DNA from: Piscicola geometra
Lineage: Eukaryota > Annelida > Clitellata > Hirudinida > Piscicolidae
DNA: 64,000 bases
Direction of reading: 5' to 3'
NCBI GenBank assembly: GCA_943735955.1
Contig: OX030960.1
Location: forward strand, 8,183,432 to 8,247,431
Made by a program: the position numbers and the translations under genes. Shown here one piece after another: positions 35,421 through 49,086 of the stretch (within the stretch, counting starts at the first letter, position 1; each line of letters starts with the position of its first letter). The notes beneath the pieces were generated by a model. It searched no databases and had not been told where the DNA came from. It was given only the letters and a program-made list of their open reading frames with translations.

Positions 35421-35455
<35 letters not shown>

Positions 35456-35459
35456 CGAC

Positions 35460-35502
<43 letters not shown>

Positions 35503-36380
35503 CTGATGACGATATTGACGATGATGATGATGATAAAAATGGTGTAAATATTGAAAGTGGTTTCGAAGGTGAATTTTGAAATAGGTGTTATGAAAATGAT
35601 GGATTGGTGCTTCGTATGCAGAGAAAGATGATGAAGATAGTAAAAGTGGTGATTTGATAATGATGAAGTTTCTTATAAGGATTGTGAAGCTAAGAATTAA
35701 GTTAAAAACTGTTTTTTTAATTAATTCAATAATATACATTACAATATTACCGTAAATTACCAATATATTCGCACACTTTTAAATAATTGTCCGAAAATAT
35801 AAGTTTTTTCTCGAACTAATCTTATAAAATTCTCAATTGATAAACATTTAAGTTCTTAGCTCTTTAGTTTTTTTATTCCTAGTCAAATTAAATTAGTCAT
35901 AATATTGTAGAAATTCAGTTACGATTTTAAAAAAATTTTCTAATTTCCATTAAAGATTAAAGTTTGCTAAATTTACTTTCAAATTAAAGTTCCAAAAGAA
36001 ATAATTTGAAAAAATGCGAATGTCTGAACCTTATATGTGTCCGAAAAGTATGGTATTTTACGGTATCATTTTTAATTTATTCAGAATGTTATCATTATTA
36101 ATATTTACGACAACGAGGCCTCCCAAGCCTCCTTTTATAAATGTCCATCCGCACCAGGAACCTGCCACTAGTAGTGATAGTCGTAGTAGTTGTGATCGAT
36201 GTATTATTATTATTGTAACCATTATTATTGTAATCATTATTTTTATTATTATAATGATCAATTATAATTATTATCTTTATTATTATTATCATTATTATTA
36301 TTATTTTTATCTTATTATCATCATTATTATTTTTATTTTTATCATTATTGTTACCATTATTATTATTATTATTATTATTC

Positions 36381-36414
<34 letters not shown>

Positions 36415-36913
36415 CATCATTATTATTGTTTCATCTTTAATACTCATTATAAACCTGAACATGGCTTTCACTCACTGTATGAACCTTTACAATCTAAAAG
36501 TATTGAAAAAGTAAAGAAAATTCATTGAAGAGCTTATGAAGATGATTTTTTGAAAAAATAAAATCAATAATATTACTTTTAGAATTAGTTAAATAAAAAT
36601 GTTTTATTTTATAAGATTTAAATATAAATAATGATTAAAAAACGATAAATCATTAAACCTTTTTTACTTAAAAATTTCACTTTTAAAAGTGAGTGCGCAT
36701 CATAGATGGGTTTCTCCGTATACAAAATTTAAGAATAATCTGATTAAACGTCATGGCACTAGACTCTAGTGACTAGAGAAGGTTTTCATGATTTGTATAA
36801 TAATAAGCAAAGTTCCTGATGAGAACCTTTTATGACTCCCAAACAGGTTCGTTATCTGTTCCGCTTTCCATCGGAGGAACACTCACTCCACACCGTCCAA
36901 GTTGTCCATTGGC
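33764..36913 (-). CDS. Thrombospondin type-1 repeat protein with proline-rich tandem-repeat tail, 3' exons only
   Basis: Exons in transcript order: 36913-36887 (27 nt), 36161-36109, 35279-35198, 34368-34279, 34089-33764 (stop TAG). Junction phases agree (1,1,0,1,1). Peptides show TSP1 marks: QWTTWTVW; ARTRVCACPVPINGGATC with a later GDCG; and a full module WALWGEWGACGDQTGYVRYR, then RTC, QCDG, GQSC. After the last Cys come an APPPYPP stretch and about eight 7-residue APQPPR[A/P/T] repeats before the stop. TSP1 modules are extracellular and commonly bind glycosaminoglycans or matrix; the protein is therefore probably secreted or membrane-attached, but no signal peptide is in view. Upstream exons were not found. 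The two smallest exons (36887-36913, 36109-36161) are the least certain. Confidence 0.72.
34380..34460. repeat. (GAT)n-rich simple repeat
   Basis: Imperfect GATGATGGT/GATGATAAT units just upstream (minus-strand sense) of the TSP1 exon at 34368. They merge into the tail of the adjacent SINE. Confidence 0.85.
34461..34645 (-). mobile_element. tRNA-derived SINE (copy 1)
   Basis: Read on the minus strand, the head is tRNA-like: an A box in TGGCTTAGATGG and a B box in GTTCGAATCCC about 35 bp later. A body follows with AGCTATCATATACCTAGTGT and AGTGGCGCCTCAGTTGCGTC, then a 3' end GCGCATTATAAATACGCATT with an (ATT)n tail. A second copy at 58417-58597 matches throughout. Confidence 0.82.
34640..34715. 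repeat. (GAT)n simple repeat
   Basis: Imperfect GATGATGAGGAGGAT units. Confidence 0.85.
34835..35190. repeat. (ATC)n with interspersed CCACCAACC blocks
   Basis: Runs of CATCATCATTATC are broken at intervals by CC[A/C]CCAACCACCA, giving a higher-order repeat of roughly 40 bp. Confidence 0.9.
35300..35546. repeat. (GAT)n with an AAG-rich interruption
   Basis: Long GAT array broken by AATAAGAAGAAGAAG near 35400 and by GACGACG near 35455. It lies in an intron of the TSP1 gene, next to the exon at 35279. Confidence 0.93.
36195..36445. repeat. (ATT)n-rich region
   Basis: Imperfect ATTATTATT/ATC array in a TSP1-gene intron. Confidence 0.9.
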
Positions 36914-37254
36914 CTGTCACTTAGTGGTGGTGGAGGAAGTAATAGTAGTTATTTGATTAATTTTCAAAAACCCACAGAATGACTGATTGAATCAGGCATT
37001 TCATGGATTGCCTACAAATTTAGGCATTTCATGGATTTTATAATTCTCCACATCGCCTGTAGCATATATATTATATATATATCACCCTTATTTGTTTTCC
37101 AATTTAAAACTATATATTCGTATATATTCGTTTCATTTTCTTCTTACAAGTAATTCGAATAAAACTTTGTTTTTATTCTCACCAATTCCTGCGTTTGCTT
37201 CAAAGACACCTGAAAACGTCATGAGTGATAAAATTTATAGAAAAAAAAGAAGAA

Positions 37255-37316
37255 ACTATTATTATAATTATTGTTATCATTATCATTACTATTATTATTA
37301 TTATTATTATTATTAA

Positions 37317-37408
<92 letters not shown>

Positions 37409-37445
37409 TTGTTATTATTTTCTTCATTACTATCATTATTATTAT
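37255..37445. repeat. (ATT)n-(TAG)n-(ATT)n compound microsatellite
   Basis: An ATT block passes directly into about 30 TAG units (37318-37408), then back to ATT. Confidence 0.95.
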
Positions 37446-38549
37446 GTACGTAAATGGTAACCCACCAAAGATCAAAACCAACGCTGCTAACAATAAAAAC
37501 TTCATCTGATAAAAAAGTAATTTTCATAATCAAAATTATTTCAAACACACATTCTAAAGGCTTATTAAACTTCTATTATTTTTAATTAATTTACTTTCAT
37601 GTATTAATTATATTTTCATTTTTTAAACTTAAGTTACTTTTATAAATTAATTTGTTGAGAATAATCATTATGGAGTTTTTCAAGTATTTCAAATATTATT
37701 CAAACTTTCACCTTTCAGAGCCGGTCGTCTTTTCGCCAGGTTGATATTTGCTTTTAAACGTTTTGCTGAATCTCTTAACAAATCATCCTGATTTAGCACA
37801 CTATTTTGAAGAACTTAAATGAATGCTTAATCAATGGTCTCAGTATTTCATGTGTGAAAAGCAAAGGTCAAGCAAAGTTCCGACCTATTGATGATAAAAA
37901 TGTAATCAATGATACTCTATGATAAATTGTTTTAACTACTCAATCAAATTTCGCTTTTTGTATTTATTAATGATAAATATTTGCTATAATTTATGTTAAA
38001 TATTACTTATTAAATGATTGAAATAGTATTTATAAAATAGAGAAAAACATCATTATAGAGAGCACATGTTATTTCTATGTTTTCAAATAAATTAAAAAAA
38101 GAAAACTAAAAATGTAAACCACTTTATCTTCGCATATTCCATGAATTGGCGTACACAACATGAGACTTAGTCGGATATATACGATATTATCGCTTTTAAA
38201 TATAGGGCAAAATATAGGCCATTTTAGAGTTATATTTACCTTTACATATTGTAAATTAAATTATTTTTTAGATACATATTTAGTGTATATATCTTTAAAA
38301 TAGTGTTTTATGCATGTTATATTGATCTACGTTCCACGGTGGCTTGCGGCGTGTAAACCCCATGAACCACATCATTTGGTATTAAAAACGCAGTTTCATT
38401 TCATAGTATTATTTTTTTTTCAATTATGAGGGTAGTAAGTAGTTTAAAAAATTAAGTGTCGCAATGTTCTTGCTTTGAAACTGTTTTCTTTGAAGCAGTT
38501 GTTTATTTCAATAATTTATTTTTTTAACGACTAAGAACTTTTCATGGTG

Positions 38550-38721
38550 CCTGGTAACATGGGCGGCGATCCTAGGGGGTCTTGGGGTCCGGACCTTCCC
38601 ATTTTTTGGTAGTGCAGGGTCCACTTCAATGGTAGTGACCCCAAGACCCCCCTCAGGATTGCTGCTCATTCTGGGTAAGTCCCCCCAAGATATGCAGCAG
38701 ATCACCGCCCCTGCCAAGTAA
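38550..38721. mobile_element. hAT-like MITE with long inverted arms
   Basis: The left tip CATGGGCGGCGATC (38558) and the right tip, CAGGGGCGGTGATC on the minus strand (ending 38713), are inverted copies. Inside them is a perfect 15-bp pair: GGGGGTCTTGGGGTC (38575-38589) and GACCCCAAGACCCCC (38637-38651). Possible 8-bp target duplications are CCTGGTAA (38550) and CCAAGTAA (38714); the next copy has CCTAGTAA. The CAGGGGCGG tip is common in hAT elements. Confidence 0.6.
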
Positions 38722-39275
38722 CGTGTTATTTTTTTTAATTTAGAAAGAATTGAAAAAGTGCGCTTTATAAACGGTTTCTTACGGTTTTTGCAACAAAAAA
38801 ACTATAAAAAAAACGAATCTTTAAATGAGAGGTAAAACAGAGCCCTATGACTTAAAAGATTGCCTCTCATTCTGGGTAACGCCCCCCCCCCCCCCCCGAA
38901 ATATGCAGCAGATCGCCGCCCCTGCCTAGTAACGTGTTATTTTTTTTAATTTAGGAAGAATTGAAAAAGTGCATTTTATACAAGGTTTCTTAAGGTTTTT
39001 TCAACAAAAAAACTTTAAAAAAAACGAATCTCTAAATGAGAGGTAAAACAGAGCCCTATGACTTAAAGGATTGCCTCTCATTCTGGGTAACGCCCCCCCC
39101 CCCCGAAATATGCAGCAGATCGCCGCCCCTGCCTAGTAACGTGTTATTTTTTTTAATTTAGGAAGAATTGAAAAAGTGCATTTTATACAAGGTTTCTTAA
39201 GGTTTTTTCAACAAAAAAACTTTAAAAAAAACGAATCTCTAAATGAGAGGTAAAACAGAGCCCTATGACTTAAAG
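38661..39275. repeat. Three tandem ~205-bp copies containing the MITE right end
   Basis: Each copy runs CTCATTCTGGGTAA, a C homopolymer (6 to 18), TATGCAGCAGATC, CGCCCCTGCC, GTAACGTG, then an A/T-rich body ending AGAGCCCTATGACTTAAA. Copies 2 (about 38862) and 3 (about 39070) are almost identical; copy 1 is more diverged. The C run differs in length between copies. Confidence 0.9.
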
Positions 39276-40344
39276 ACCAATGAATCTTGCGAGATTATCT
39301 GAAACAGCTCTTGTCTTAATAGCGAACATTTTCATATCAAATAGAGCCAATTAACTGAGGGAAAAATATAATTTATCGTTTCTTGTAACCATGATATAAA
39401 TCTTTTTTCTTTTCAAGAAAGCAGCCCTTGAAACTAAACTCGTCAGAGCAATTACAGCTTTAAGAATTTATTTGAAGAAAATTAATAAAGAAATCTTGAA
39501 TATTATTACTACTTTTGAAGCTGTTTATAAAATATAATAAAGTATTAAAAAGATTAATAATTTAAACCTGAAATACATTATTATGGAGTCGTGGGCATAC
39601 GTTAGCTCAGATGACATTAAATTCCTCGGTTAGGGCATTAGCGGGCAGTAACGCAATTATTGCGTGTTTTAATACAATTACCACGTCACATCTTCCTCCT
39701 CCTCCTTCTCAGGTCAGAGGCATCATTCTAATTGATTCTCCGTCATCATTATCTCATACGTGACTTTGTACAAAATGTATACGTCTTAATGAGTATGTAT
39801 ACATTGGTATATTTTGTATGAGATTTAATAATAATATATCCTTCTTCTTAAAGATGTTGTATATACAAAAGAATGGCATAATGCGGCTTAATCTTGTTTC
39901 TTGGTAAGGATTACCGGAGAGTGGTTTGAGTTGCAAAGTTGATGACTTTGAGAAATACAGCTAAATAAGAGCTGAAAGTTTTGAAAATTTAAATAGTATC
40001 TCGGCTTGAATGTTATTCCAAGGTTTTTGAAAATACTGGTTTTTGGTGCTTTTTAAAAATCCTTCATTTGCTTGTGAGCGAGAGAACCCGAAATAAAGTA
40101 GTTGGCTATCAGTAGATTGAATCTTTGCGCCATAAAGCAACGTTAGGCCACTCAATAAATGGATGCTTTGAAATCGTTTATAAAACGTTGGGATGCGTAA
40201 AAACGAAGAAAACTGTTAAGGAGGCATAAGTCATATTAATGGGGATTGTAACCATTCACAACGGTTTACTTGAAAAAAATCTCGAGTAAAGAATGAAATT
40301 GTGTAAATAATAATATAAAAGGTATAAGATTGAGATAGACGAAG

Positions 40345-42535
<2,191 letters not shown>

Positions 42536-43921
42536 AATCAAGAAAGAGATGTTAGTTTTTAAACCTGAATTTATCTTCAGTTTTATTATTTTTAAATGTC
42601 AATTGTTCTTCAAAAATAATTATTATTTGTAGAATTGGTTAAAAAGTTCGACACTTTATTCAAAAATAAGATTAATTATACGACGTTATTTAAATGAAAT
42701 AGGGTTCGTAACTTCAAATTAATCACTTTGGAATCATTTCAACAACGAAGCAATAAAAGGGATGAATTTCAAATTTAAGCATTTAAATGGTTTACAAGAA
42801 AAAAGATTAAAATGAAAAAAAAGTAAGTGGAAAAATCTTGATGGAAGGCTGGAAGACCTTTACGAATAAAAGCATCTGAAGAATCGATCATTTTCCTTCC
42901 GGTCTGTGCATCTTCTTCCGCTGCGGACATCATTAAAATACTTTGAAACAGAACTCAAGAGACGTTAATGGCTTATTAAAATATGTTAACATATTGCGTT
43001 TAAATGTTTTTCCAAAGTATTTTTAATGATTTTTTCACTCATGCTGATGGAGTATCAATGAATAAGATCCATTTATTATATTTAATTAATATGATTTTAT
43101 AAATATACTCTTCTAGACCAATATATAATATAAGTATAAAAAAACTATCTTTGATTCAAAAACCATTAAAGGACATTGACTCAATAAAAATAGTTTGAAT
43201 GAAAACCTAACGACATTTTCAAATTTCTAAAACTGTTTAGTTTTTATGATTTTGCCATATTGATTACGCACCAAGGTTTGTAACTCAGAGATTAATCTCG
43301 GGTTTAGCCTCCTAGCCCTTCCATCGTCCGCATCTTCATGCAAGTATTTATTTATTGAGAAACAAAAATGATCTGTCTAACGGCATGTGATGCTCCAGCA
43401 AATGATCTGATGCTTTTGACATCATCCTCCACTGCTGCGAAAGTGCTAAAAGTGAAACAAGTTTTTGAAAAAACAGAAAACGCATTCCAGAAAGCAACAA
43501 AATCATCTTAATGACCTATGCTGAAAGAAGTATAGACTATACTGTATAGTTGATCTTACAAACTGTGTAACATTTTAATGTTTTCACATTATTTGATGAT
43601 TTTTATGCAAATTCTCAATTTTTTACCCTAGCTATTCTTATTCGGGATAAATCGTATTATTAAATTACTCCAATTTCCTTAAGTGGTATAAACTAGTTGC
43701 ATCTCATTTTTTAACAGAATACATTTTTCATTTTTATTGAGCGACCTCTAAAAATCATGCAAAACACTAAAGATTCTGCAGAATTTTTTTTCCATCAAAA
43801 GAAAAATATAAAAACTAAAAAAACTAAATCCATTAATTATATTTTTGGAAATGTATACTAATTAATATAATTATGATTAAATTTCTGTTCAATTCAAACT
43901 CAAAACCAAAAACCCCCCATT
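42536..43921. other. Intergenic DNA between convergent TMEM200-like and ZNF277 genes
   Basis: AT-rich 3' regions. AATAAA at 42752 (+) and the reverse-strand AATAAA at 43733-43738, about 185 bp past the ZNF277 stop, are plausible poly(A) signals. No exon seen. Confidence 0.6.
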
Positions 43922-46900
43922 TTAGAGACCTTTCAAGGTCAACATTCTCAAATAGGATTCATCCAGGGGTGGAAGTGCCTTGACCTCTGTCGTGACGTCA
44001 CTGAGATCATCATCATCATTACCAGTGCAAGGGAGGTCCTTGTGGATGTAGCTGAGAAGGGAATCTTCTTCGTATGTGGGGAAGAAGTATCTGAAGGGTG
44101 GTGGTGGGTGGAGTGGTATCTGAGGGGGTGGTGGTGGGTGGAGTGGTATCTGAGGGGTGGTGGTGGGTGGGTGGAGTGGTATCTGAGGGGGTGGTGGTGG
44201 GTGGAGTGGTATCTGAGGGGGTGGTGGTGGGTGGAGTGGTATCTGAGGGGGTGGTGGTGGGTGGAGTGGTATCTGAAGGGGTGGTGGTGGGTGGAGTGGT
44301 ATCTGAGGGGGTGGTGGTGGGTGGAGTGGTATCTGAGGGGGTGGTGGTGGGTGGAGTGGTATCTGAGGGGGTGGTGGTGGGTGGAGTGGTATCTGAGGGG
44401 GTGGTGGTAGGTATGCTTGGGTGGAGTGGTGTCTGAGAGGGTGATGGTGGGTGGAGTGGTATCTGAGAGGTGGTGGGTATGGTCGGTGGGAAGATGGTGG
44501 TTGTGTGGTAGAATAAGAGTGGTTTTGGAAAAGGTTTAGTGGTTATGGGGATGGTTGGTGTGGTAGGAGAGTAATGATGGCGATGGTAGTGATTTTTGGT
44601 GTGGCAAGGTGGTTATGGTGGTGATGATGTGGTATGGTATGGCGTAGTGGTGATGGTTGTGGTGAAAGTTGGTGTGATGCTTATTGTGATGAGGGTGTAG
44701 TGGTGTGGTATTGATGCAAATAGAAACAGTGATGTTGTGGCGTATTGATGATGATGATAATATCTTTTTTTAAAATTTAGTACGTTTTTTTTTGCTATAT
44801 TCAAAAAAAATTCAAAAACCTAAAATAGACTCACTGGAACTGGTCAAAGAGGTGCACGGGCGGCAGGGTGGAGTGGTGTTGGGTGGAGTGCAGGTGCTGG
44901 AGAAGGTCCGTTGAGTTCGCAAAGTTTAGCGTGCACACTGGACAGTAGTTGTGGAAAACCTGAATATAAGAATAATAGTAATATAAATAGTAATAATAAT
45001 GATAATATAAATAGGAATGATAATAATAATACTTGATGATTAATTCATTTTATTATAAATTATAACTTTATTATTATTATTATCATAAATTGTGTAGATG
45101 AAACATCTAATTATGATAAACGTTTTAGTTTCTTCTAAAGAAACAGAAAAAGCAACAACAGCAACAAAAATAACAACAACAGAAAAAATAACGACAACAA
45201 AACCTGTCTTCGGATATAGTTGACTAGTTTGATGCACTGGTAGAAGTCAAGGCCTGCTTGCACAGCCTCCAGATCGAAGTGGTGGGTGTCCTTGCGTGGT
45301 GGTGGTGGTGGTGTGATCATGGTGGTGGTTAACTCTCTAATAATTTTTGTGATCATAAAATATTAATTTTGTTAATAATAATAATAATAATAATCATCAT
45401 CATCATGATCGTCATCATCATCGTCAGCATGCATACAACAATGGTTTAAATGATAGCGGAAATAGAAAGTAGGAAAAAGCCTGGTAAAAAACATTCTTAA
45501 ATCATTACTACATCATTAAAACTATCATCATCACCACCCCACCATCATCATCACCACACCCATCATCAACATCACCACCACCACCTTCATATGCTGCAGC
45601 ACACACTGATACTGCGGTGACGTGAACGAGCAGTACAGACAAGTCGTCTCCACACCAGCACCCTCCTCCATCCAATCACAACACTCCCTTAGAGAATCAT
45701 AATCAAAACCTTTAGTTTTAACCTATAATTCATTAATTATTAAATTGATAAATTATTATTATTATTAATTCATCATCATCATCATAACCTATAATTCATT
45801 CATCATCATCATCATGCCTACCTATATTCGCCTTGGTAGTGATTTTAATAAAAATAAATTTAGATAAAAGAAATCATAAAAAGTGTTTCTATTATAAACA
45901 ACTCTTTCTTTTCATTGGTGAGCAGTCTTCGCTCCAGAGGGACTGAAACAAGAGTATCATCATCAGGATTGCTCATGCGCCCATCCTCCTCTTCATCCTC
46001 ATCATCGTCATCATCACCATCAACACCATTGTTTTCTTCTACGCCGTCTAGTTTCTTCAGTTTGTTTAATTCCTAAAAATATCGAATTAATAATTAGATG
46101 GAATATAAATTAATAATATAATGAATTTTATATACAATAAGAAATATATATTATAATAATTTCACATAATAAACAATTAATTTGTCAAATGAGCGACTTT
46201 ACCATCCTGTTAACTTCTGTAAAAAAAGCACAAAACTATCTTCAAAACCTTTCCGAGCAGTTATCTAGTTGAACCTTACTAACTATTCGCCCAACCAATG
46301 ACTCAACTTTTCCTCTTCCCACCACTATGCCCTCCAACCACCCCCTCCCCATCCTCTCCCAACCAACCATCCCTCCCGACCATCCACCCTTTGCCGCTCA
46401 CAGTTCACTCCATCCATCCACTTTCAACCAACCCCACCAGTCCTCTCCTGACCAACCACAAACCGCACTTCAGTCTTTTCCCAGACCAATCACACACACT
46501 CCCCACCCAACCAGCCAACCACACACACTCCCCACCCAACCCGCCAACCACACACACTCTCCACCCAACCAGCCAACCACACACACTCCCCACCCAACCA
46601 ACCAACCACACACACTCTCCACCCAACTAACCAACCACACACACTCCCCACCCAACCAACCAATCACACACACTCCCCACCCAACCAGCCAACCACACAC
46701 ACTCCCACCCAACCAACCAATCACACACACTCCCCACCCAACCAACCAACCACATACACTCCCACCCAACCAACCAACCACACACACTCCCCACCCAACC
46801 AACCAACCACACACACTCCCCACCCAACCAACCAATCACACACACTCCCCACCCAACCAACCAATCACTACACTCCCCACCCAACCAACCAATCACACAC

Positions 46901-48858
46901 ACTCCTCACCCAACCAACCAATCACACACACTCCCCACCCAACCAACCAATCACACACACTCCCCACCCAACCAACCAATCACTACACTCCCCACCCAAC
47001 CAACCAACCACACACACTCCCCACCCAACCAACCAATCACACACACTCCCCACCCAACCAACCAATCACACACGCCTCTCCTTCCTCTCCCCCTCTCTAA
47101 CCGGGTGCTTATCGAAGAAGAAGTGGTGGTAGGAGGGGTTGGACGCCCTGAGTCTCTTGTGGTGCTTCTTTCTTATGTGCTCCTTGAAGGCTGGGTAATC
47201 TTTGAAGAACTTCTCGCAATAGAGGCATTGTAGTCTGAGTGTCGTAATTTGTGGTGGGTTTGATGGTGGCGAGTTGCTGTGTGCGGTAATGTGTGGTGGG
47301 CGAGTTGTTGGGTGAGTAGATGGATGGGTGGTTTGATGGATGGAGGGTGGGTTGTTGGGTGGTTTGATGGGTGGGTTGGATGGATGGATAGATGGTTTAA
47401 TGAGTGGATTGATGGATTTTTTGATAGATGGTTGGGTATGATAATGGGTAGGTGGGTAGGATGATAGCTGGGTGGTGACTAGATCGATGGATGGGTGGAA
47501 TAATGGATGGCTTGATTGGCAGAAGGTGATGGAAGAAATAGTGGATGAATGAAGCATGAATGGATGGATAAATGGTGTGGATGAATTATAAACCCATTTA
47601 AAAAATGCTGGAAATTATAATTTTAATTGATTGAATGTGGAAAAAATCAATTACTTTTTGAGTTTCTCTTCAATTGTGTTCAAAAAGCCATTAAGGTTGA
47701 CTGAAAAAAATAATTAATTTTTTCATATTTAATTAAATTATTTTAAATTAAAGTAAAATATTTATTCAAAAGATAAACTTAATACCAAAGTTGTGCTGTG
47801 ATCCAAGCATGAAATGGTGAAAATCATTGAGGTGTTTGAAGAAGTCACTCCTGGGGGGTGTTTCAAAATTAATTTATTAGAAAAAATATATTATACTGAG
47901 TTAATTTAATTAAACTCCTAATAATAACAAAATAAATTATTTCAACAATTGAAAATTAATGATTTAAAATACATATTTATAAAATAGGTCAGTTTTTAAG
48001 CTTAAAAAAGGTATGTGTTATCAATACTGGTTGGTGAAGACGGTCTTGGCGCAAAAGAAGCAGTTCTTGATGAAGCGGTCGTTACTCCACTCTGACGTCT
48101 GCATGTCAAACAACTCTTGCTGCGGAAGTGTCAGTCTCTCATTGCAGTCGCATTGCATTTATATTTCATTGAAAATTGTATAAAATTAAAAAAAAGTTAA
48201 AATAACTTCTAGAATTAATATTTCAAGATCAGGTATATGCAAAGATCGATAAATTGTGGAAAGGCTACAAATATGAATATTCATGATCATTTAACTCCTC
48301 CCACTATGATAAACTAAGGAAAATATAAAGGAACACCAACAATATTCTTGTTCAGTAGCTTTGTTCTGATCTTTTTATCCTCTTCCAGAACATCTCCAAG
48401 CATATATCCACCATTTTCTGGCTTCAAAACACCCTTGAAGTCACGAGTTTTAAATTCTTGTTTCCAGTAGTTTAAATACCTTTAAATTTTAACATTTTAA
48501 ATGTAAATTTTAAACAAGTTTTGCACAAGCTATTATCAATAAATATTAAAACTTAATTATTATTATAATATTAATATATTATTTATGAATGGATACAAAA
48601 TATATGAAACTTGAAAATATCTTACTCAGACACTAAAGATATATTTTCGAAGTCGTCAATAACCACCAAATGAGCTATTGAAAGATGGGCCAAGAGTCTT
48701 TTAGATTCTGAGGTTGCAAAAGTTTGTTCACAAAGTATACATGAATATGCTTTTAATTTATTTGTATCTACATCATTGTTATTTTTTAGGTTGTTTGACT
48801 TATCAAAACTTAAAGGAGTTAAAACTGGAGGCTCAACTGGTACAGTTGGCTCCATCAT
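43922..48858 (-). CDS. ZNF277: Zinc finger protein 277 homologue, 11 exons, complete
   Basis: Exons in transcript order: 48858-48626, 48479-48341, 48137-48028, 47850-47786, 47700-47655, 47234-47102, 46072-45900, 45687-45585, 45290-45204, 44959-44835, 44090-43922 (stop TAA). Every junction keeps phase; length is 460 residues against about 450 in vertebrates. Family segments: CILCEQTFATSESKRLLAHL, LNYWKQEFKTRDF, NCFFCAKTVF with FKHLNDFHHF (split finger), LQCLYCEKFFKDYPAFKEHI with RKKHH, an acidic DDDDDEDEEEDG insert, CCDWMEEGAGVETTCLYC, HHFDL...LDFYQCIKLVNYIRRQ and YCPVCTLNF...HLHSTQHHS, then FFPTYEEDSLL. The C2H2 fingers are atypical, as in the family. ZNF277 relatives bind ribosomal protein uS5 (RPS2) co-translationally and have been linked to Polycomb in mammals. 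It shares a 228-bp intergenic region with NFS1. Confidence 0.96.
44091..44475. repeat. ~30-bp minisatellite carrying repeated 3' splice-site sequence
   Basis: About a dozen copies of TATCTGAGGGGGTGGTGGTG then GGTGGAGTGG. On the transcribed minus strand each unit reads pyrimidine-rich sequence ending CCCTCAG|ATA, the same as the real acceptor CCCTTCAG|ATA of the last ZNF277 exon at 44090. The array touches that acceptor. Confidence 0.95.
46480..47090. repeat. ~28-30-bp minisatellite in ZNF277 intron 6
   Basis: Around 20 copies of CCCACCCAACCAACCAATCA then CACACACTC, with 1-4 bp length variants. The array ends about 12 bp from the donor of the exon that stops at 47102. It causes spurious Thr/His/Pro/Asn-rich frames. 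Confidence 0.95.
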
Positions 48859-49086
48859 TTGTGTTGAATTAAAGTTAACTTTTCAATGTACTTTAAAAAT
48901 CACTATTTATAAGTTTTAAACGTTTAATCAAAAAATAAATAATTATTTATAAGCATTAAACCTTTTTTGTTTAAGTTATTTTTAAAATAACAGAATAACG
49001 TTTATAATTTTAAAACTGAAATTTAGTAATACCATGCCCTTAGTTTAATTTCGCTTTCATTCAGCCTGAACTTCAGAAACGTCAAG
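48859..49086. promoter_or_regulatory. Bidirectional promoter region of ZNF277 and NFS1
   Basis: Only 228 bp separate the ZNF277 start codon (minus) from the NFS1 start codon (plus), so both 5' untranslated regions and promoters must lie here unless untranslated first exons are further away. The sequence is AT-rich without an obvious TATA box or CpG island. Confidence 0.65.

Larger units (their letters stand above)
36914..40344. other. Non-coding stretch between the TSP1 exons and the TMEM200-like gene
   Basis: Mostly AT-rich. It holds an ATT/TAG array (37255-37445) and the MITE with its tandem copies (38550-39275). Further upstream exons of the minus-strand TSP1 gene may be here, but I could not support any. 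Confidence 0.5.

Noticed and set aside
36848..36925. Plus-strand peptide VRYLFRFPSEEHSLHTVQVV that looked like a phosphatase-type exon
   Set aside because: The opposite strand gives QWTTWTVW with correct splice sites and phase, matching the neighbouring TSP1 exons. The plus-strand reading has no partner exons.
37719..37740. Possible 21-nt plus-strand microexon between TTTCAG and GTTGAT, or a 17-nt one on the minus strand
   Set aside because: Both strands show splice-like ends but no peptide family or phase partner supports either.
42880..43520. Two loosely similar segments (CATCTTCTTCCGCTGCGGAC / CATCATCCTCCACTGCTGCG) as a duplicated exon
   Set aside because: Similarity is weak, frames are short and there are no consistent splice sites.
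46298..47100. 257-residue Thr/Pro/His/Asn-rich frame on the plus strand
   Set aside because: It is an artefact of the CCCACCCAACCAACCAATCA minisatellite within ZNF277 intron 6, on the opposite strand to the gene.
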